From the NCBI GenBank assembly GCA_002708765.1, contig PAPD01000021.1:6358-70357 (forward strand): a stretch of DNA of 64,000 nt. The letters are read 5' to 3'. The notes under the pieces are model-generated. The model had not been told where the DNA came from. It made no database searches and saw only the letters and a list, made by a program, of their open reading frames with translations. This DNA comes from Gammaproteobacteria bacterium. GTDB lineage: Bacteria > Pseudomonadota > Gammaproteobacteria > Pseudomonadales > Azotimanducaceae. The position numbers were made by a program, and so were the translations under genes. Each line of letters begins with the position of its first letter. The stretch's first letter is position 1. Shown here one piece after another: positions 43,733-53,037 of the stretch.

Positions 43733-43760
43733 TGATTAACATATCTATAATCAGTTTTTT
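43733..43760 (+). terminator. Weak intrinsic terminator after rpmBG
   Basis: TGATTA (43733-43738) pairs with TAATCA (43748-43753) around a nine-base loop, followed by GTTTTTT. The stem is AT-only except for one pair, so termination may be partial, allowing mutM to be read from the same promoter. Confidence 0.4.
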
Positions 43761-43796
43761 AAGAACTCAGCTGCTGAATAAGATCTCATACAACTA

Positions 43797-44609
43797 ATGC
43801 CAGAGCTTCCTGAAGTTGAGACCACCAGGATTGGCCTAACACCTCACGTTATAAAGAAGAAAATAACTAAGGTTATAGTACGGCAACCTAATCTTAGATG
43901 GCTGGTTCCGTCTGATCTGGAAAATTCTCTTGTAGGCAGTTCCTTTGAGCAGTTAACACGCAGAGGGAAATATCTTTTCTTTCACACGGAGCGTGGAAGA
44001 ATGATGGTGCATCTAGGAATGTCTGGCAGTTTGCGAATTGTCCCGGTTGAGTTAGATCCTCGTACTCATGATCATATTGATATTTATCTTGATGATGCAG
44101 TTATTCTGAGATACCACGATCCTCGGAGATTTGGTTCCTTTTTTTGGCTGGAATCAGATGAGGGTCATAAATTGTTATCCAATCTCGGTCCTGAACCGCT
44201 TTCTTCAGATTTTGATGGCAAGTATTTGTTCGAAATTTCCAAAAAAAGAAAAGTTACGGTTAAGTCTCTAGTTATGAACAGCACTGTAGTTGTAGGTGTT
44301 GGAAACATATATGCTAACGAATCATTGTTTTTGTCAGGAATAAATCCGAACATAAAGGCTAGCAGGGTTTCGAAGAAGCGTTATGACAGATTAGCAAATC
44401 AGATAAAAAAAGTTCTGAGAGCTTCTATTCGAAGCGGAGGAACAACATTAAGAGATTTTGTTCGCGAAGATGGCAATCCGGGTTATTTTAAACAGCGGCT
44501 ATTTGTTTACGGAAGGTCAGGTTATCCCTGTAAGGTTTGCGAATCTCCTATCAAGCAAAAGCGGATAAACAATAGATCAACTTTTTTTTGTAGGACGTGT
44601 CAGAGTTAA
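43797..44609 (+). CDS. mutM: Formamidopyrimidine-DNA glycosylase
   Basis: Removes 8-oxoguanine and formamidopyrimidines. The N-terminus [11 protein letters not shown] provides the catalytic Pro2 and Glu3, TRRGKYLFF the Lys, and HLGMSGSLR follows. H2TH motif [20 protein letters not shown]; zinc finger [25 protein letters not shown]. Length 270 is standard. Its TAA stop shares bases with the stop of the convergent coaD gene. Confidence 0.97.
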   Translation: MPELPEVETTRIGLTPHVIKKKITKVIVRQPNLRWLVPSDLENSLVGSSFEQLTRRGKYLFFHTERGRMMVHLGMSGSLRIVPVELDPRTHDHIDIYLDDAVILRYHDPRRFGSFFWLESDEGHKLLSNLGPEPLSSDFDGKYLFEISKKRKVTVKSLVMNSTVVVGVGNIYANESLFLSGINPNIKASRVSKKRYDRLANQIKKVLRASIRSGGTTLRDFVREDGNPGYFKQRLFVYGRSGYPCKVCESPIKQKRINNRSTFFCRTCQS

Positions 44610-45082
44610 ACGATTTTCTTTGTATTAAGTGCTTCTTCTATGGCTGGATGGACAAATTTAGCGATATCCCCTCCATACCCTGCTATTTGTCGGACTAGAG
44701 AAGAAGAAATATATGAGTTTTCTTCTGAAGGCGCTAGAAAGATAGTTTCTATGTCTGGTTCTAAAGCTCTGTTCATATTGAGCATTTGAAATTCGTAGTC
44801 AAAGTCTGTGACCGTTCTTATTCCTTTCAAAATAACCGTTGCCCCTATTTTTTTGGCAAAGCTTACCGTTAAGGAATTGAAGCCAATAACCTCAACGTTT
44901 TTTATGTGGCCCAATGCTTCTTTTGCGAGATTGACACGCAACTCTAGCTCACCTGGTGATTTGTGTGGGCTAGTAGCTATTCCAAGCACCACAGCATCGA
45001 AAAGCACCGAAGCCCTCTCAACTAGGTCGACATGCCCATTGTGAATCGGATTAAACGTGCCTGGGTAAAGAACTTTACTCAT
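44606..45082 (-). CDS. coaD: Phosphopantetheine adenylyltransferase
   Basis: Penultimate CoA step, 158 aa. The nucleotidyltransferase motif is [15 protein letters not shown] (family T/HxGH), with [19 protein letters not shown] and the late [10 protein letters not shown]. It ends in a TTAA shared with mutM. rsmD is 54 bases upstream on the same strand. The coaD-rsmD neighbour pair is widespread in bacteria. Confidence 0.97.
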   Translation of the reverse strand: MSKVLYPGTFNPIHNGHVDLVERASVLFDAVVLGIATSPHKSPGELELRVNLAKEALGHIKNVEVIGFNSLTVSFAKKIGATVILKGIRTVTDFDYEFQMLNMNRALEPDIETIFLAPSEENSYISSSLVRQIAGYGGDIAKFVHPAIEEALNTKKIV

Positions 45083-45136
45083 TATTTCCCAATGCCAAAA
45101 TCTAGATGATACATAGCTAAACCTTTAAAGCCAATC

Positions 45137-45712
45137 TCAGATCGAATTTGTCTGAGCAGAGCAGAGTGCAAAAGACACCGATCCAGCTTTTTTTTTCTTG
45201 ATTATCTTCCACTCTAATGGAAGAAGTGATTTTTCGATTTCCTTGTCACTTTCCAAATATATGTATTTCTTAGCAATAGAAAATTGACTAATTTTTCCGC
45301 AGAGAGAATAGAATTCTTTGCTCTGAAATGGAGGGTCAAAAAAAATGATATCGAATTGGTCGTTACAAATTTCCAACCACCTTGAAGCGTCATTGTTTAT
45401 TACTATGATTTTGCTTGGTTTGTTATCAAACTGAAGAAGTGTCTTTGTTATATATGCAGAGATGTCTCTGTTTTGCTCAACAAAAGTAACGCTTTTTGCG
45501 CCTCTGGAAAGCGCTTCAATGCCAAGAGATCCGCTACCAGCAAATAAATCCAGACATTTTGAGTTAGGTAAATCAGAATCTAGCCAGTTGAATAGGGTCT
45601 CTTTTATTCTGTTTCCCGTTGGTCGAATTTCCTCATTTTCTGGGAAATTTATCTTCCGGCCTCGCCATTTACCGCTAATGATGCGAATGTTTTGTCTTTG
45701 ATGCTTAGTCAA
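45137..45712 (-). CDS. rsmD: 16S rRNA (guanine966-N2)-methyltransferase RsmD
   Basis: Methylates G966 of 16S rRNA, 191 aa. It has IRIISGKWRGRKI, RPTGNRIKETLFNWL, the SAM-binding CLDLFAGSGSLGIEALSRGA and the catalytic IIFFDPPF (NPPY-type). It is divergent from ftsY, as in E. coli and Pseudomonas. coaD follows on the same transcript. Confidence 0.95.
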   Translation of the reverse strand: MTKHQRQNIRIISGKWRGRKINFPENEEIRPTGNRIKETLFNWLDSDLPNSKCLDLFAGSGSLGIEALSRGAKSVTFVEQNRDISAYITKTLLQFDNKPSKIIVINNDASRWLEICNDQFDIIFFDPPFQSKEFYSLCGKISQFSIAKKYIYLESDKEIEKSLLPLEWKIIKKKKAGSVSFALCSAQTNSI

Positions 45713-45834
45713 AACCTAGTAATCTCGGTTTTCAGAGTAGGACCTCTTGAGTTATATAACTAAATCATTTAGAGGATGATGTTTGCGGTGCAGAGAAATT
45801 TTAGCTGCATGGAACGTAATGATCAAAAAATTTT

Positions 45835-46746
45835 ATGGAAGCCTTTCTTAGCGCACTTGAAAAGACCAAGACCAAATTTTCGGAAGGTCTGAGTAAAATA
45901 TTTTCTGGACCAGAGAAACTTGATACTGAGTTGTTGGAGGAGATTAAGATGCTATTACTTTCTTCTGATGTTGGTGCAGGAGCGACTGAGCGCATTATTG
46001 CCGATCTTGCTGGAACTTTAGGCTCGTCGAAAATAACAGATAAAGGAGTTGTACTAGATAAATTAAAGATGATCATGGTGAGGTTATTAGAACCCGTTGA
46101 ACGACCTTTAGTTATCGATGGAGAAATGCGCCCATATGTTGTCCTGGTAATTGGAGCTAATGGAGCTGGCAAAACTACTACCATTGCTAAGTTAACAAAA
46201 CTTTTAAAATCCGATAATAAAATAATGTTGGCCTCTGGGGATACTTTTCGAGCGGCAGCGACAAATCAATTAAGTTTGTGGGGAGATCTCCTGGGAGTGC
46301 CTGTAATTTCTCAAGGACAAGGAGCTGACTCGGCTTCGGTAGTTTTCGATGCCTTGTCTTCAGCTAGAAGCAAAGGGGTTGATGTTCTGATTGCTGACAC
46401 TGCAGGAAGGCTGGAGAATAAAACTTCTCTTATGGAGGAGTTAAAGAAAATCACCAGAGTACTGAAAAAAATTGACCAAAAAGCCCCACACGAGATTTTG
46501 TTAGTTCTTGATTCGGGGATAGGACAGAATGCAATCGGTCAACTAAGAGAATTTAACCAGATGGTAGGAGTTTCAGGGTTAGTGCTCACAAAGTTGGACG
46601 GAAGTGCAAAAGGCGGAGTCATATTTAGCTTGGCTCATGAATTTCGTGTGCCTGTTAGATTTATCGGTTTAGGAGAAAAGGAAGATGATTTAAAAGCTTT
46701 CTCTGCAAAAGAGTTTGTAGACACATTGTTGGAATCTAATGATTAG
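45835..46746 (+). CDS. ftsY: Signal recognition particle receptor FtsY
   Basis: Membrane-associated GTPase that docks SRP-ribosome complexes for protein insertion. It is 303 aa and comprises only the N and G domains; the long acidic A domain of the E. coli protein is absent. GTPase motifs are GANGAGKTTTIAKL (G1), DTFRAAATNQL (G2), DTAGR (G3) and LTKLDGSAKGG (G4). It precedes ftsE with an eight-base overlap. Confidence 0.96.
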   Translation: MEAFLSALEKTKTKFSEGLSKIFSGPEKLDTELLEEIKMLLLSSDVGAGATERIIADLAGTLGSSKITDKGVVLDKLKMIMVRLLEPVERPLVIDGEMRPYVVLVIGANGAGKTTTIAKLTKLLKSDNKIMLASGDTFRAAATNQLSLWGDLLGVPVISQGQGADSASVVFDALSSARSKGVDVLIADTAGRLENKTSLMEELKKITRVLKKIDQKAPHEILLVLDSGIGQNAIGQLREFNQMVGVSGLVLTKLDGSAKGGVIFSLAHEFRVPVRFIGLGEKEDDLKAFSAKEFVDTLLESND

Positions 46747-47401
46747 CTTTGACCATGTAAGCATGAGATATCCTGATGGTTTTGAGGCTTTGAAGGACGT
46801 TAATTTTGAACTAAAAGATGGTGAGATGGTTTTTCTGACTGGCCCCTCAGGGGCAGGGAAAAGCACGCTTTTAAAATTAATAACGATGATAGAGAGACCG
46901 GCGTCAGGTCAGATTTTGTTTGATGGCCTAAATCTGAACAGAGTTTCGAACAAACATATATATAAGATCCGAAGGGAAATCGGAGTTGTTTATCAGAATC
47001 ATCGATTGTTGTTCGACAAAAATGTTTTTGAAAACGTAGCATTACCTCTCAGAGTTATTGGAACTAATGTAAAGGATATTTCTAGGCGAGTCCGAGCTTC
47101 TATTTCAAAAGTCGGTCTCGCAGGCAAGGAAAGGAAATTTCCAAAGAACTTATCCAGTGGCGAGCAGCAAAGAGTCGGCATCGCCAGAGCCGTTGTGAGC
47201 AGGCCCTCGCTGCTACTAGCAGATGAACCAACTGGAAATTTGGACCCACAATTATCAGAGGAAATAATGGTACTTTTTGAACAGTTTAATCAGGTCGGAG
47301 TCAGTTCCTTAATAGCGACTCATGATATTGACCTTTTGGACAGACGGAAGAAGAGAGAGCTCAGATTATCTAAGGGCACCTTGGTTAGTGAATCAAAATA
47401 G
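46739..47401 (+). CDS. ftsE: Cell division ATP-binding protein FtsE
   Basis: ATPase of the FtsEX complex that regulates septal peptidoglycan hydrolases. It is 220 aa with Walker A GPSGAGKST, YQNHRLL (Q-loop), LSSGEQQRVGIARA (signature), LLADEPTGNLDP (Walker B) and ATHDIDLLD (H-loop). It overlaps ftsY by eight bases and ftsX by 14. Confidence 0.97.
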   Translation: MISFDHVSMRYPDGFEALKDVNFELKDGEMVFLTGPSGAGKSTLLKLITMIERPASGQILFDGLNLNRVSNKHIYKIRREIGVVYQNHRLLFDKNVFENVALPLRVIGTNVKDISRRVRASISKVGLAGKERKFPKNLSSGEQQRVGIARAVVSRPSLLLADEPTGNLDPQLSEEIMVLFEQFNQVGVSSLIATHDIDLLDRRKKRELRLSKGTLVSESK

Positions 47402-48338
47402 AGCTGAGAAAAAATCTGGATTTCTTCTTAGAACAAGGTTGCTTGTGTCTGGTCATTTTGATGATTTAAAGAAAACAGCCGCTGAGCTTATTACAAATCC
47501 TTTAAATAGTACTCTCAGCCTTTTGTTAATTGCGGTTTCGATTGCGTTGCCTTCGATTTTCTTAACATTGACGACCAATTTTATGTCAGGATTAGATCGG
47601 ATAGATGAAAGCCCGAAGATAAATGTATACCTAAGAGAAGAAGTATCAATTGAAGAGGGAATGACAGTTACTCGCGGGCTTCTCGAACATCCTCAGGTTT
47701 CCGAAGCTACCTTTATCTCTGCTGATGAGGCCCTAAAGGAATTCCAAGAGGGGTCTAACTTAAGTGGAATCTTGATTGCTTTGGATGAGAACCCGTTACC
47801 CCATGTGGTAGAAGTTGTGCCTTCAAGTCTCGATCCTTTGGATGTTTCAAATCTAGTAATGAGCATCGAGTTGTATGATCAGGTGCAGGAGGCATCTATC
47901 AATTTAAGATGGCTAGAAAGGTTATTTGCTATCTCTCTGATCTTGAAAAGACTTGTTTTTGTATTGGCATTAATCCTTTTTTTGGGCGTTATTCTGGTTA
48001 TAGCGCATACAATTGGAGTCGCAATTCAATTTAAGCGCCAAGAAATAGAATTAATGTTACTGATTGGTGCAACGCATGGTTTTGTCAAAAGACCTTTTAG
48101 GTATTTGGGTTTTTGGTATGGCTTTGGTGGGGGTTTGCTGGCTGCGGTAATTACAGAACTATCAGTTAGCTCACTCTCCGCAAGTGTCGAAGCTTTAGCG
48201 CAAAGCTACAGAAGTAGTTACGCTCTTGATAGCGGAGGTATTGTTGGGATATTGGCCATAATTGTTGTTGGTGTTTTTCTGGGAGTAGTTGGAGCTTCAA
48301 TCGGCGTATCAAGGCATGTAAAAGAAATTCAGAATTAG
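47388..48338 (+). CDS. ftsX: Cell division protein FtsX
   Basis: Four-helix inner-membrane partner of FtsE, about 316 aa. The first helix is LSLLLIAVSIALPSIFL, then a periplasmic domain (INVYLREEVSIEEG) that recruits hydrolase activators, then three helices near the C-terminus (LVFVLALILFLGVILVIA onward). The track's ATG at 47322 lies inside ftsE; I chose the GTG at 47388, in frame and near the usual FtsX start, with AAGGG upstream. Confidence in the exact start is modest. Confidence 0.92.
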   Translation: MNQNRAEKKSGFLLRTRLLVSGHFDDLKKTAAELITNPLNSTLSLLLIAVSIALPSIFLTLTTNFMSGLDRIDESPKINVYLREEVSIEEGMTVTRGLLEHPQVSEATFISADEALKEFQEGSNLSGILIALDENPLPHVVEVVPSSLDPLDVSNLVMSIELYDQVQEASINLRWLERLFAISLILKRLVFVLALILFLGVILVIAHTIGVAIQFKRQEIELMLLIGATHGFVKRPFRYLGFWYGFGGGLLAAVITELSVSSLSASVEALAQSYRSSYALDSGGIVGILAIIVVGVFLGVVGASIGVSRHVKEIQN

Positions 48339-48366
48339 AACTATGCCTAAGCATTAATGGATTAGA

Positions 48367-48396
48367 TTGGCCCTTGTTAATCTCTGGTGCTAGAAT
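48367..48396 (+). promoter_or_regulatory. Possible sigma-70 promoter before rpoH
   Basis: TTGGCC (48367-48372) and TAGAAT (48391-48396) are spaced by 18 bases and end about 27 bases before the rpoH ATG. It could give rpoH expression independent of ftsYEX. By eye only. Confidence 0.35.
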
Positions 48397-48422
48397 CTGC
48401 GGTCCTATTTTAATCTTTAAGG

Positions 48423-49265
48423 ATGATTATTTTGGTTCATGAGATTGTTTCTACTCCGATTCTTTCTCCTGGTATCAGTCCTGAAGCCTACATAAGAGCG
48501 GTAAGTCAAATTCCATTGCTCAGTGCTGATAGTGAGCGCTCGCTGGCTAGGGATTTCTGTGAAAAGGGAGATCTGGACGCTGCCCGCCAGTTAGTAATGG
48601 CCAATTTAAGATTCGTCGTTTATGTTGCAAAGTCCTATTCTGGTTATGGTCTTTCTGAGTCAGACTTAATACAGGAAGGTAATCTAGGTTTGATGAAAGC
48701 TATTAAGCGCTTCGATCCAGAATACGGTGTGAGACTTGTCTCTTATGCGGTGCATTGGATCAAAGCAGAAATTCACGAATATATTTTGAAAAACTGGCGA
48801 ATCGTTAAGATCGCAACTACAAAATCACAGAGAAAGCTTTTTTTTAACTTGCGGCGTGTAAAAAAGAACCTAGATTCATTGACTGAGAGCGAAATCCTTA
48901 AAGTAGCTAAGGATTTCAATGTATCTCCGACAGAAGTTAAAAATATGGAGGGCCGCTTATCTAATAAAGATGAAGTATTTGAAGCGCAAGGAGAACAATT
49001 ATTATCGCCCGCTGGTTTCCTATCTGATTCCTCCAACGACCCTGCTACTATTATTGAAAATAATGATCACGAAATAGCCCAAAGGGAGAAACTGGCGAAA
49101 GCTTTCTCCGCTTTAGAGGAAAGATCAAGAGAAATCATCCGAAGAAGGTGGCTAAGTGAGCCCAAAGTAACCCTTTCCGACCTAGCAGGAGAGTTTGGTA
49201 TATCAGCGGAAAGGGTTAGGCAATTGGAGCAGAATGCTCTGAAAAGAATAAGAGAAAATTTCTAA
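48423..49265 (+). CDS. rpoH: RNA polymerase sigma-32 factor RpoH
   Basis: Heat-shock sigma factor of 280 aa. Region 2 reads LVMANLRFVVYVAKSYSGYGLSESDLIQEGNLGLMKAIKRF, the RpoH box is QRKLFFNLRR, and region 4 ends RVRQLEQNALKRIRENF. The HWIKAEIHEYILKNWRIVKIATTK stretch is typical of sigma-32. Placement directly after ftsX is the standard gammaproteobacterial order. A possible sigma-70 promoter lies upstream. Confidence 0.97.
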   Translation: MIILVHEIVSTPILSPGISPEAYIRAVSQIPLLSADSERSLARDFCEKGDLDAARQLVMANLRFVVYVAKSYSGYGLSESDLIQEGNLGLMKAIKRFDPEYGVRLVSYAVHWIKAEIHEYILKNWRIVKIATTKSQRKLFFNLRRVKKNLDSLTESEILKVAKDFNVSPTEVKNMEGRLSNKDEVFEAQGEQLLSPAGFLSDSSNDPATIIENNDHEIAQREKLAKAFSALEERSREIIRRRWLSEPKVTLSDLAGEFGISAERVRQLEQNALKRIRENF

Positions 49266-49266
49266 G

Positions 49267-49650
49267 TTGAGAAGAAATCTTTCCACAATAGCTATTTTAT
49301 TTTCTATTTTTTCGGGAGGATTATCAGTTCTGATGGGAGCTTTGGGCGCGCATGCGTTTGACTTGGCCTTAGACAAAAATTTTCTAAACCAATTTGAAAC
49401 TGCGGTCGAATATCAAATGTCTCATAGTTTAATAGTTTTGCTTGTTGGATTATTTAACGACCAATACGGACCAAATTTTTTCTTCGAGTTAAGCATGATG
49501 TCTTTTGTTTTGGGAATCATAGTCTTTTGTTTCAGTCTCTATGCGTTGACTCTTTTTTCGTTTTCGGGGATAGCATTTATTGTCCCAATAGGAGGGATTT
49601 TTCTAATGGCTGGCTGGGCCCTGTTTTTTGTTGCGTTTTTAGTTAAATAG
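49267..49650 (+). CDS. DUF423-family membrane protein
   Basis: A 127-aa inner-membrane protein with four hydrophobic segments. SVLMGALGAHAFD and FETAVEYQMSHSLIVLL form the DUF423 signature, and the ending is FIVPIGGIFLMAGWALFF. The function is unknown. The start is a TTG, one base after the rpoH stop codon; trmB follows after one base. Confidence 0.85.
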   Translation: MRRNLSTIAILFSIFSGGLSVLMGALGAHAFDLALDKNFLNQFETAVEYQMSHSLIVLLVGLFNDQYGPNFFFELSMMSFVLGIIVFCFSLYALTLFSFSGIAFIVPIGGIFLMAGWALFFVAFLVK

Positions 49651-49651
49651 C

Positions 49652-50314
49652 TTGTCAGAGCATAGAACTATCAGATCATTTGTTAGGCGCCAAGGCAGAA
49701 TGACGGCAGCCCAGGAGCGTGCCCTTGAAGATCACTGGGATATATATGGCCTAGGGATTGGCGAGGGCGAGCAGGACTTCGACCAAGTTTTTGAAGTAGT
49801 AAGACCTATTATTTTAGAGATTGGTTTTGGAATGGGGGAGTCTCTTTACAAGCAAGCCCTTAAGGATCCAGATACAAATTTTATTGGGATAGATGTTCAT
49901 CTTCCGGGGATCGGCAATCTAATTCAGCTATTAGAAAGGACTAAAACAAAGAACTTAAAAATATATGGCGAGGATGCCATAGAAATAATGAAAACAGCTA
50001 TAAAAGACTCGGTCCTATCAGGGGTCCAGCTCTTATTTCCTGATCCGTGGCCCAAAAAAAAACACCACAAACGGCGTCTTGTAACTAAGGATTTCATTGA
50101 ATTATTGAGCCAGAAATTAAGAAAAGGCGGCACTTTTCTAGTTGTGACTGATTCTTTTCCCTATTATGAGGTTATTCAGGATCTTTTTTCACTACGATCT
50201 GATTTTGCGAAGATAGCTTCGCCAACGCGTGAAGAAACCAAATATGAACGAAGAGGTAAGGCTCTAGGTAATGAAATCCATGAGTTATACTTTAGGCTAG
50301 ATCAAAAGCATTAG
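49652..50314 (+). CDS. trmB: tRNA (guanine46-N7)-methyltransferase
   Basis: Methylates G46 in the variable loop of tRNA, 220 aa. RSFVRRQGRMTAAQ is the family N-terminus, EIGFGMGESLY the SAM motif, and FPDPWPKKKHHKRRLV the catalytic region. The start is TTG, one base after the previous stop. Its 3' end overlaps the convergent hemW gene by 18 bases, so the two genes share coding DNA. Confidence 0.95.
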   Translation: MSEHRTIRSFVRRQGRMTAAQERALEDHWDIYGLGIGEGEQDFDQVFEVVRPIILEIGFGMGESLYKQALKDPDTNFIGIDVHLPGIGNLIQLLERTKTKNLKIYGEDAIEIMKTAIKDSVLSGVQLLFPDPWPKKKHHKRRLVTKDFIELLSQKLRKGGTFLVVTDSFPYYEVIQDLFSLRSDFAKIASPTREETKYERRGKALGNEIHELYFRLDQKH

Positions 50315-51412
50315 TTCGTTTAGAAATAAATGTCCTTTAGTTGTGGGTACCACTTTGTCTTTCACTAAGTTTAAAAACCCCGAGCTAATCCCTTTTTCAA
50401 TGAACGGTTCTAGGTCAGAACGATTTTTGTTGCATCTCTCTTCAAACATTGACAATTCAAAGCCCTCTACTAGCCTTAGTGCATTAATTAGAAATTCTGT
50501 TATAACTTCCTTTTTGCAAACCTCGGTCTTAATTGCATTATATCGCTCAAGATAATCAACTGGGTTTCTTGTTTTCCTAGTCCGTATTATTCGATCTTTT
50601 GAAGTTATTTTTCCGTGGGCGCCCGCGCCAATTCCAAGGTAATCTCCGAATTTCCAGTAGTTAATGTTGTGTTGGGATTCCTTTCCGGTTTTTGAATAAG
50701 CGGAGACCTCATATTGTTTATAACCAGCTGCGGCTAGTTTTTCCCTTCCCAAATGAAACATATCTTCTTTCACTTTTTCGCTGGGTATACTAGGTTGTTG
50801 GCTAAAAAAAATGGTATTTGGTTCTATGGTTAATTCATACCAGGATATGTGCTCAGGATTAAGGTCTATGGCTCTTTCCAGATCTTCCAAAGCCCGAAAC
50901 GTTTTCTGTGCGGGAAGCCCGTACATAATATCAAGGTTTATATTTTCAAAGCCCACCTTTCTTGCAACACCAAATGCTTCAGTTATTTCGAGAGAGCTGT
51001 GAGTTCTGCCAAGTTTTTCCAGAGCTGATTGATCAAAAGTTTGAGCGCCTATGCTTAGTCTATTTACTCCGATTTCGATGTATTTTCTGAAGTTTCTCAG
51101 ATCGTATGTTCCCGGATTGGCTTCCAACGTTATTTCAACGTTTGAAAGGTCAAATTCTCTTTCTATAGCCGAGAAGAAATTGGAAAGGCTTGTTCCAGGA
51201 ATTAGACTAGGAGTTCCTCCTCCGAAGAAGATTGAGGTGAGTTTTTTTCGCCCCTCGATTTTCAATTCCTCTTTCAGATCTTTAACTAAAGTCTGCATAT
51301 ATCGGGTAATTGGAGGCTCTGATTTCATTGCCAATGAGTTGAAGTCGCAATATGGACATTTGCGTTGGCACCAGGGGAAGTGAATGTATAGGCTAAGAGG
51401 AATATCTTTCAC
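50297..51412 (-). CDS. hemW: HemW, radical SAM haem chaperone
   Basis: Radical-SAM protein of 371 aa that handles haem insertion rather than coproporphyrinogen oxidation. The iron-sulfur motif is CQRKCPYCDFNS (C-x3-C-x2-C plus the Phe), with FFGGGTPSLI and ESQHNINYWKFGDYLGIGAGAHG. A coproporphyrinogen-specific N-terminal extension is absent, supporting HemW over HemN. It overlaps rdgB by 20 bases. Confidence 0.94.
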   Translation of the reverse strand: MKDIPLSLYIHFPWCQRKCPYCDFNSLAMKSEPPITRYMQTLVKDLKEELKIEGRKKLTSIFFGGGTPSLIPGTSLSNFFSAIEREFDLSNVEITLEANPGTYDLRNFRKYIEIGVNRLSIGAQTFDQSALEKLGRTHSSLEITEAFGVARKVGFENINLDIMYGLPAQKTFRALEDLERAIDLNPEHISWYELTIEPNTIFFSQQPSIPSEKVKEDMFHLGREKLAAAGYKQYEVSAYSKTGKESQHNINYWKFGDYLGIGAGAHGKITSKDRIIRTRKTRNPVDYLERYNAIKTEVCKKEVITEFLINALRLVEGFELSMFEERCNKNRSDLEPFIEKGISSGFLNLVKDKVVPTTKGHLFLNELMLLI

Positions 51413-51983
51413 TTAGCTCCTCCATTAGTCTTTTTAGGGCTTTTCCTCTATGGCTTATAGCATTCTTTTCGTTTCTCGCTAATTGGCCAGCTGTCCTGTT
51501 TAATCCCGGTATTAGGAAAACAGGATCATACCCGAATCCTTTATTTCCAAGCGCTTTAGTAGCTATTTCCCCTTCCCATCGACTTTCTAAGGTGATCGGT
51601 GTTGGGTCGTCTGGATGATTTAGAGCGACTATTACGCAGACAAAAAAGGCCTTTCTGTTGGTTTGATATCCAAGCTCATCTAGTAGCTTTCGAATATTTT
51701 GTTCGTCGTTGCTCTGACTGCCGCTATATCGAGCAGACTTCACTCCGGGAGCTCCACCTAAAATATCAACGCAAAGCCCCGAATCGTCTGCTATTGCTGG
51801 TAATCCTGTAAGAAAAGACGCATGCCTTGCCTTGATTAATGCGTTTTCGAGAAAGGTACTGGCGATTTCCTCGGCCGCGGTAATTCCAAAGTCACTTTGG
51901 CTTATAAGCTCAAACTTATCCCCTAATATCTCGCTGGCTTCTCTGGTTTTACTAGGATTGGAGCTGGCGAAAACGAACTTCAT
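51393..51983 (-). CDS. rdgB: Non-canonical purine NTP pyrophosphatase (RdgB/HAM1)
   Basis: Removes dITP, XTP and related NTPs, 196 aa. It has FVFASSNPSKTREAS, AIADDSGLCVD, PGVKSARYSG and KGFGYDPVFL as in the family, with SHRGKALKRL at the end. It overlaps the neighbouring gene on each side by a few bases, so the hemW-rdgB-DUF4426 unit is translated as a block. Confidence 0.96.
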   Translation of the reverse strand: MKFVFASSNPSKTREASEILGDKFELISQSDFGITAAEEIASTFLENALIKARHASFLTGLPAIADDSGLCVDILGGAPGVKSARYSGSQSNDEQNIRKLLDELGYQTNRKAFFVCVIVALNHPDDPTPITLESRWEGEIATKALGNKGFGYDPVFLIPGLNRTAGQLARNEKNAISHRGKALKRLMEELSERYSS

Positions 51984-52390
51984 CCATCATATCTTCTGAC
52001 AAATTTTAATGGTATCTCCTCACCATTCGGTAGAATCACTCTGAGATCGAAGCTAAGAAAATCCTGTTCGCCAGCTTCCTTGATCGCAAAATAATAGATC
52101 GCATCACCGTCGCGTATTTCCTCAAAGACAAGAGAAGATGAGCCTTGAATTAGACCCCTAGAGACTCCGGAAACTGAAATCTTTTTGGAAACCCCATTAT
52201 GGTTTGCGTTGATGTTTATTGCTATGTGTTTATCTGATCTCGGTATTTGGTGCCGCGCTGCTAGGTCTTGGGGAATATCGACTGTAGGAAAGGCTGTATA
52301 GCTTAGTTCGTATCCTTCCGATTCGATAGAATCAGCCTGACCGGTGTCTACGAAGAGAAGAAGAATCCAAATTAATCGTTGGCCCCACAT
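51980..52390 (-). CDS. DUF4426-family secreted protein
   Basis: A 136-aa protein with an N-terminal signal (LIWILLLFVDTGQA) followed by a beta-rich domain: YELSYTAFPTVDIPQDLAARHQI, AININANHNG, GDAIYYFAIKEAG, LRVILPNGEEIPLKFVRRYD. DUF4426 proteins are known next to yggT/rdgB in this class, with no assigned function. It overlaps rdgB by four bases. Probably periplasmic. Confidence 0.8.
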   Translation of the reverse strand: MWGQRLIWILLLFVDTGQADSIESEGYELSYTAFPTVDIPQDLAARHQIPRSDKHIAININANHNGVSKKISVSGVSRGLIQGSSSLVFEEIRDGDAIYYFAIKEAGEQDFLSFDLRVILPNGEEIPLKFVRRYDG

Positions 52391-52396
52391 AATTTA

Positions 52397-52990
52397 TCAA
52401 AGACCAATTATCAAGCCGTGTGGTATTCTGAGGGTAAGGGCGATAGGCTTGATTACCAGGTATTCGTCAACCAGAGTAATACCCATAAACACCAGAATAA
52501 TCGAAAAATCGAGCCCTCCTAAAGGAGGAATTAATCTCCTCGCGGGTTCGCACAATGGGTTAGTTAATTCCTTGACTAATAATAATGCCGGATGGGTGGA
52601 ATAAGGCGCGAGCCAACTTGAAATGACCGATATTAGCAAGGCAAAAAAGTAAATATCCAAGATTATCGCACTAATGCCAACAATCGCCCAGGCTAGGTAT
52701 ATTAAAGAAAAGATAGCTCCTCCGCTAATCTTCATTACGGAACATATTATGGCTAACTGCAATATGATTCCTAATATAAGTGTGGCTAGGTCGATCCGTC
52801 CTATGTTCGGAAGGAGAGCACGCAAGGGCAAACTTGGAGGATTTGTTATCCGGACAATTGCTTGAGAGATTGGGTTGTAGTAATCGACTTTTGATAGCTG
52901 CATCAGAAATCTCAATAGCACGAACATCAAATATAGACCTACTACAGTCTGAATAATGAAAACTATAGCACTAGCAAAGTTACTAACCAT
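52397..52990 (-). CDS. yggT: YggT-family membrane protein
   Basis: A 197-aa inner-membrane protein with two copies of the YggT unit: YLMFVLLRFLMQLSKVDYYNPISQAIVRITNPP, and later YFFALLISVISSWLAPYSTHPALLLVKELTNPLCEPARRLIPP. The P-x-x-x-x-(R)-x-(L/I)-P-x-(L/I)-G-x-(L/I)-D ending is visible in both halves. YggT proteins are linked to osmotic and membrane stress. It lies between proC and the DUF4426 gene. metXW, which lies in this interval in Pseudomonas, is absent. Confidence 0.93.
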   Translation of the reverse strand: MVSNFASAIVFIIQTVVGLYLMFVLLRFLMQLSKVDYYNPISQAIVRITNPPSLPLRALLPNIGRIDLATLILGIILQLAIICSVMKISGGAIFSLIYLAWAIVGISAIILDIYFFALLISVISSWLAPYSTHPALLLVKELTNPLCEPARRLIPPLGGLDFSIILVFMGITLVDEYLVIKPIALTLRIPHGLIIGL

Positions 52991-53037
52991 GATTTCTCTT
53001 TGTAAATTTAGGTTTAAATATTATTTTACTACCTTAA

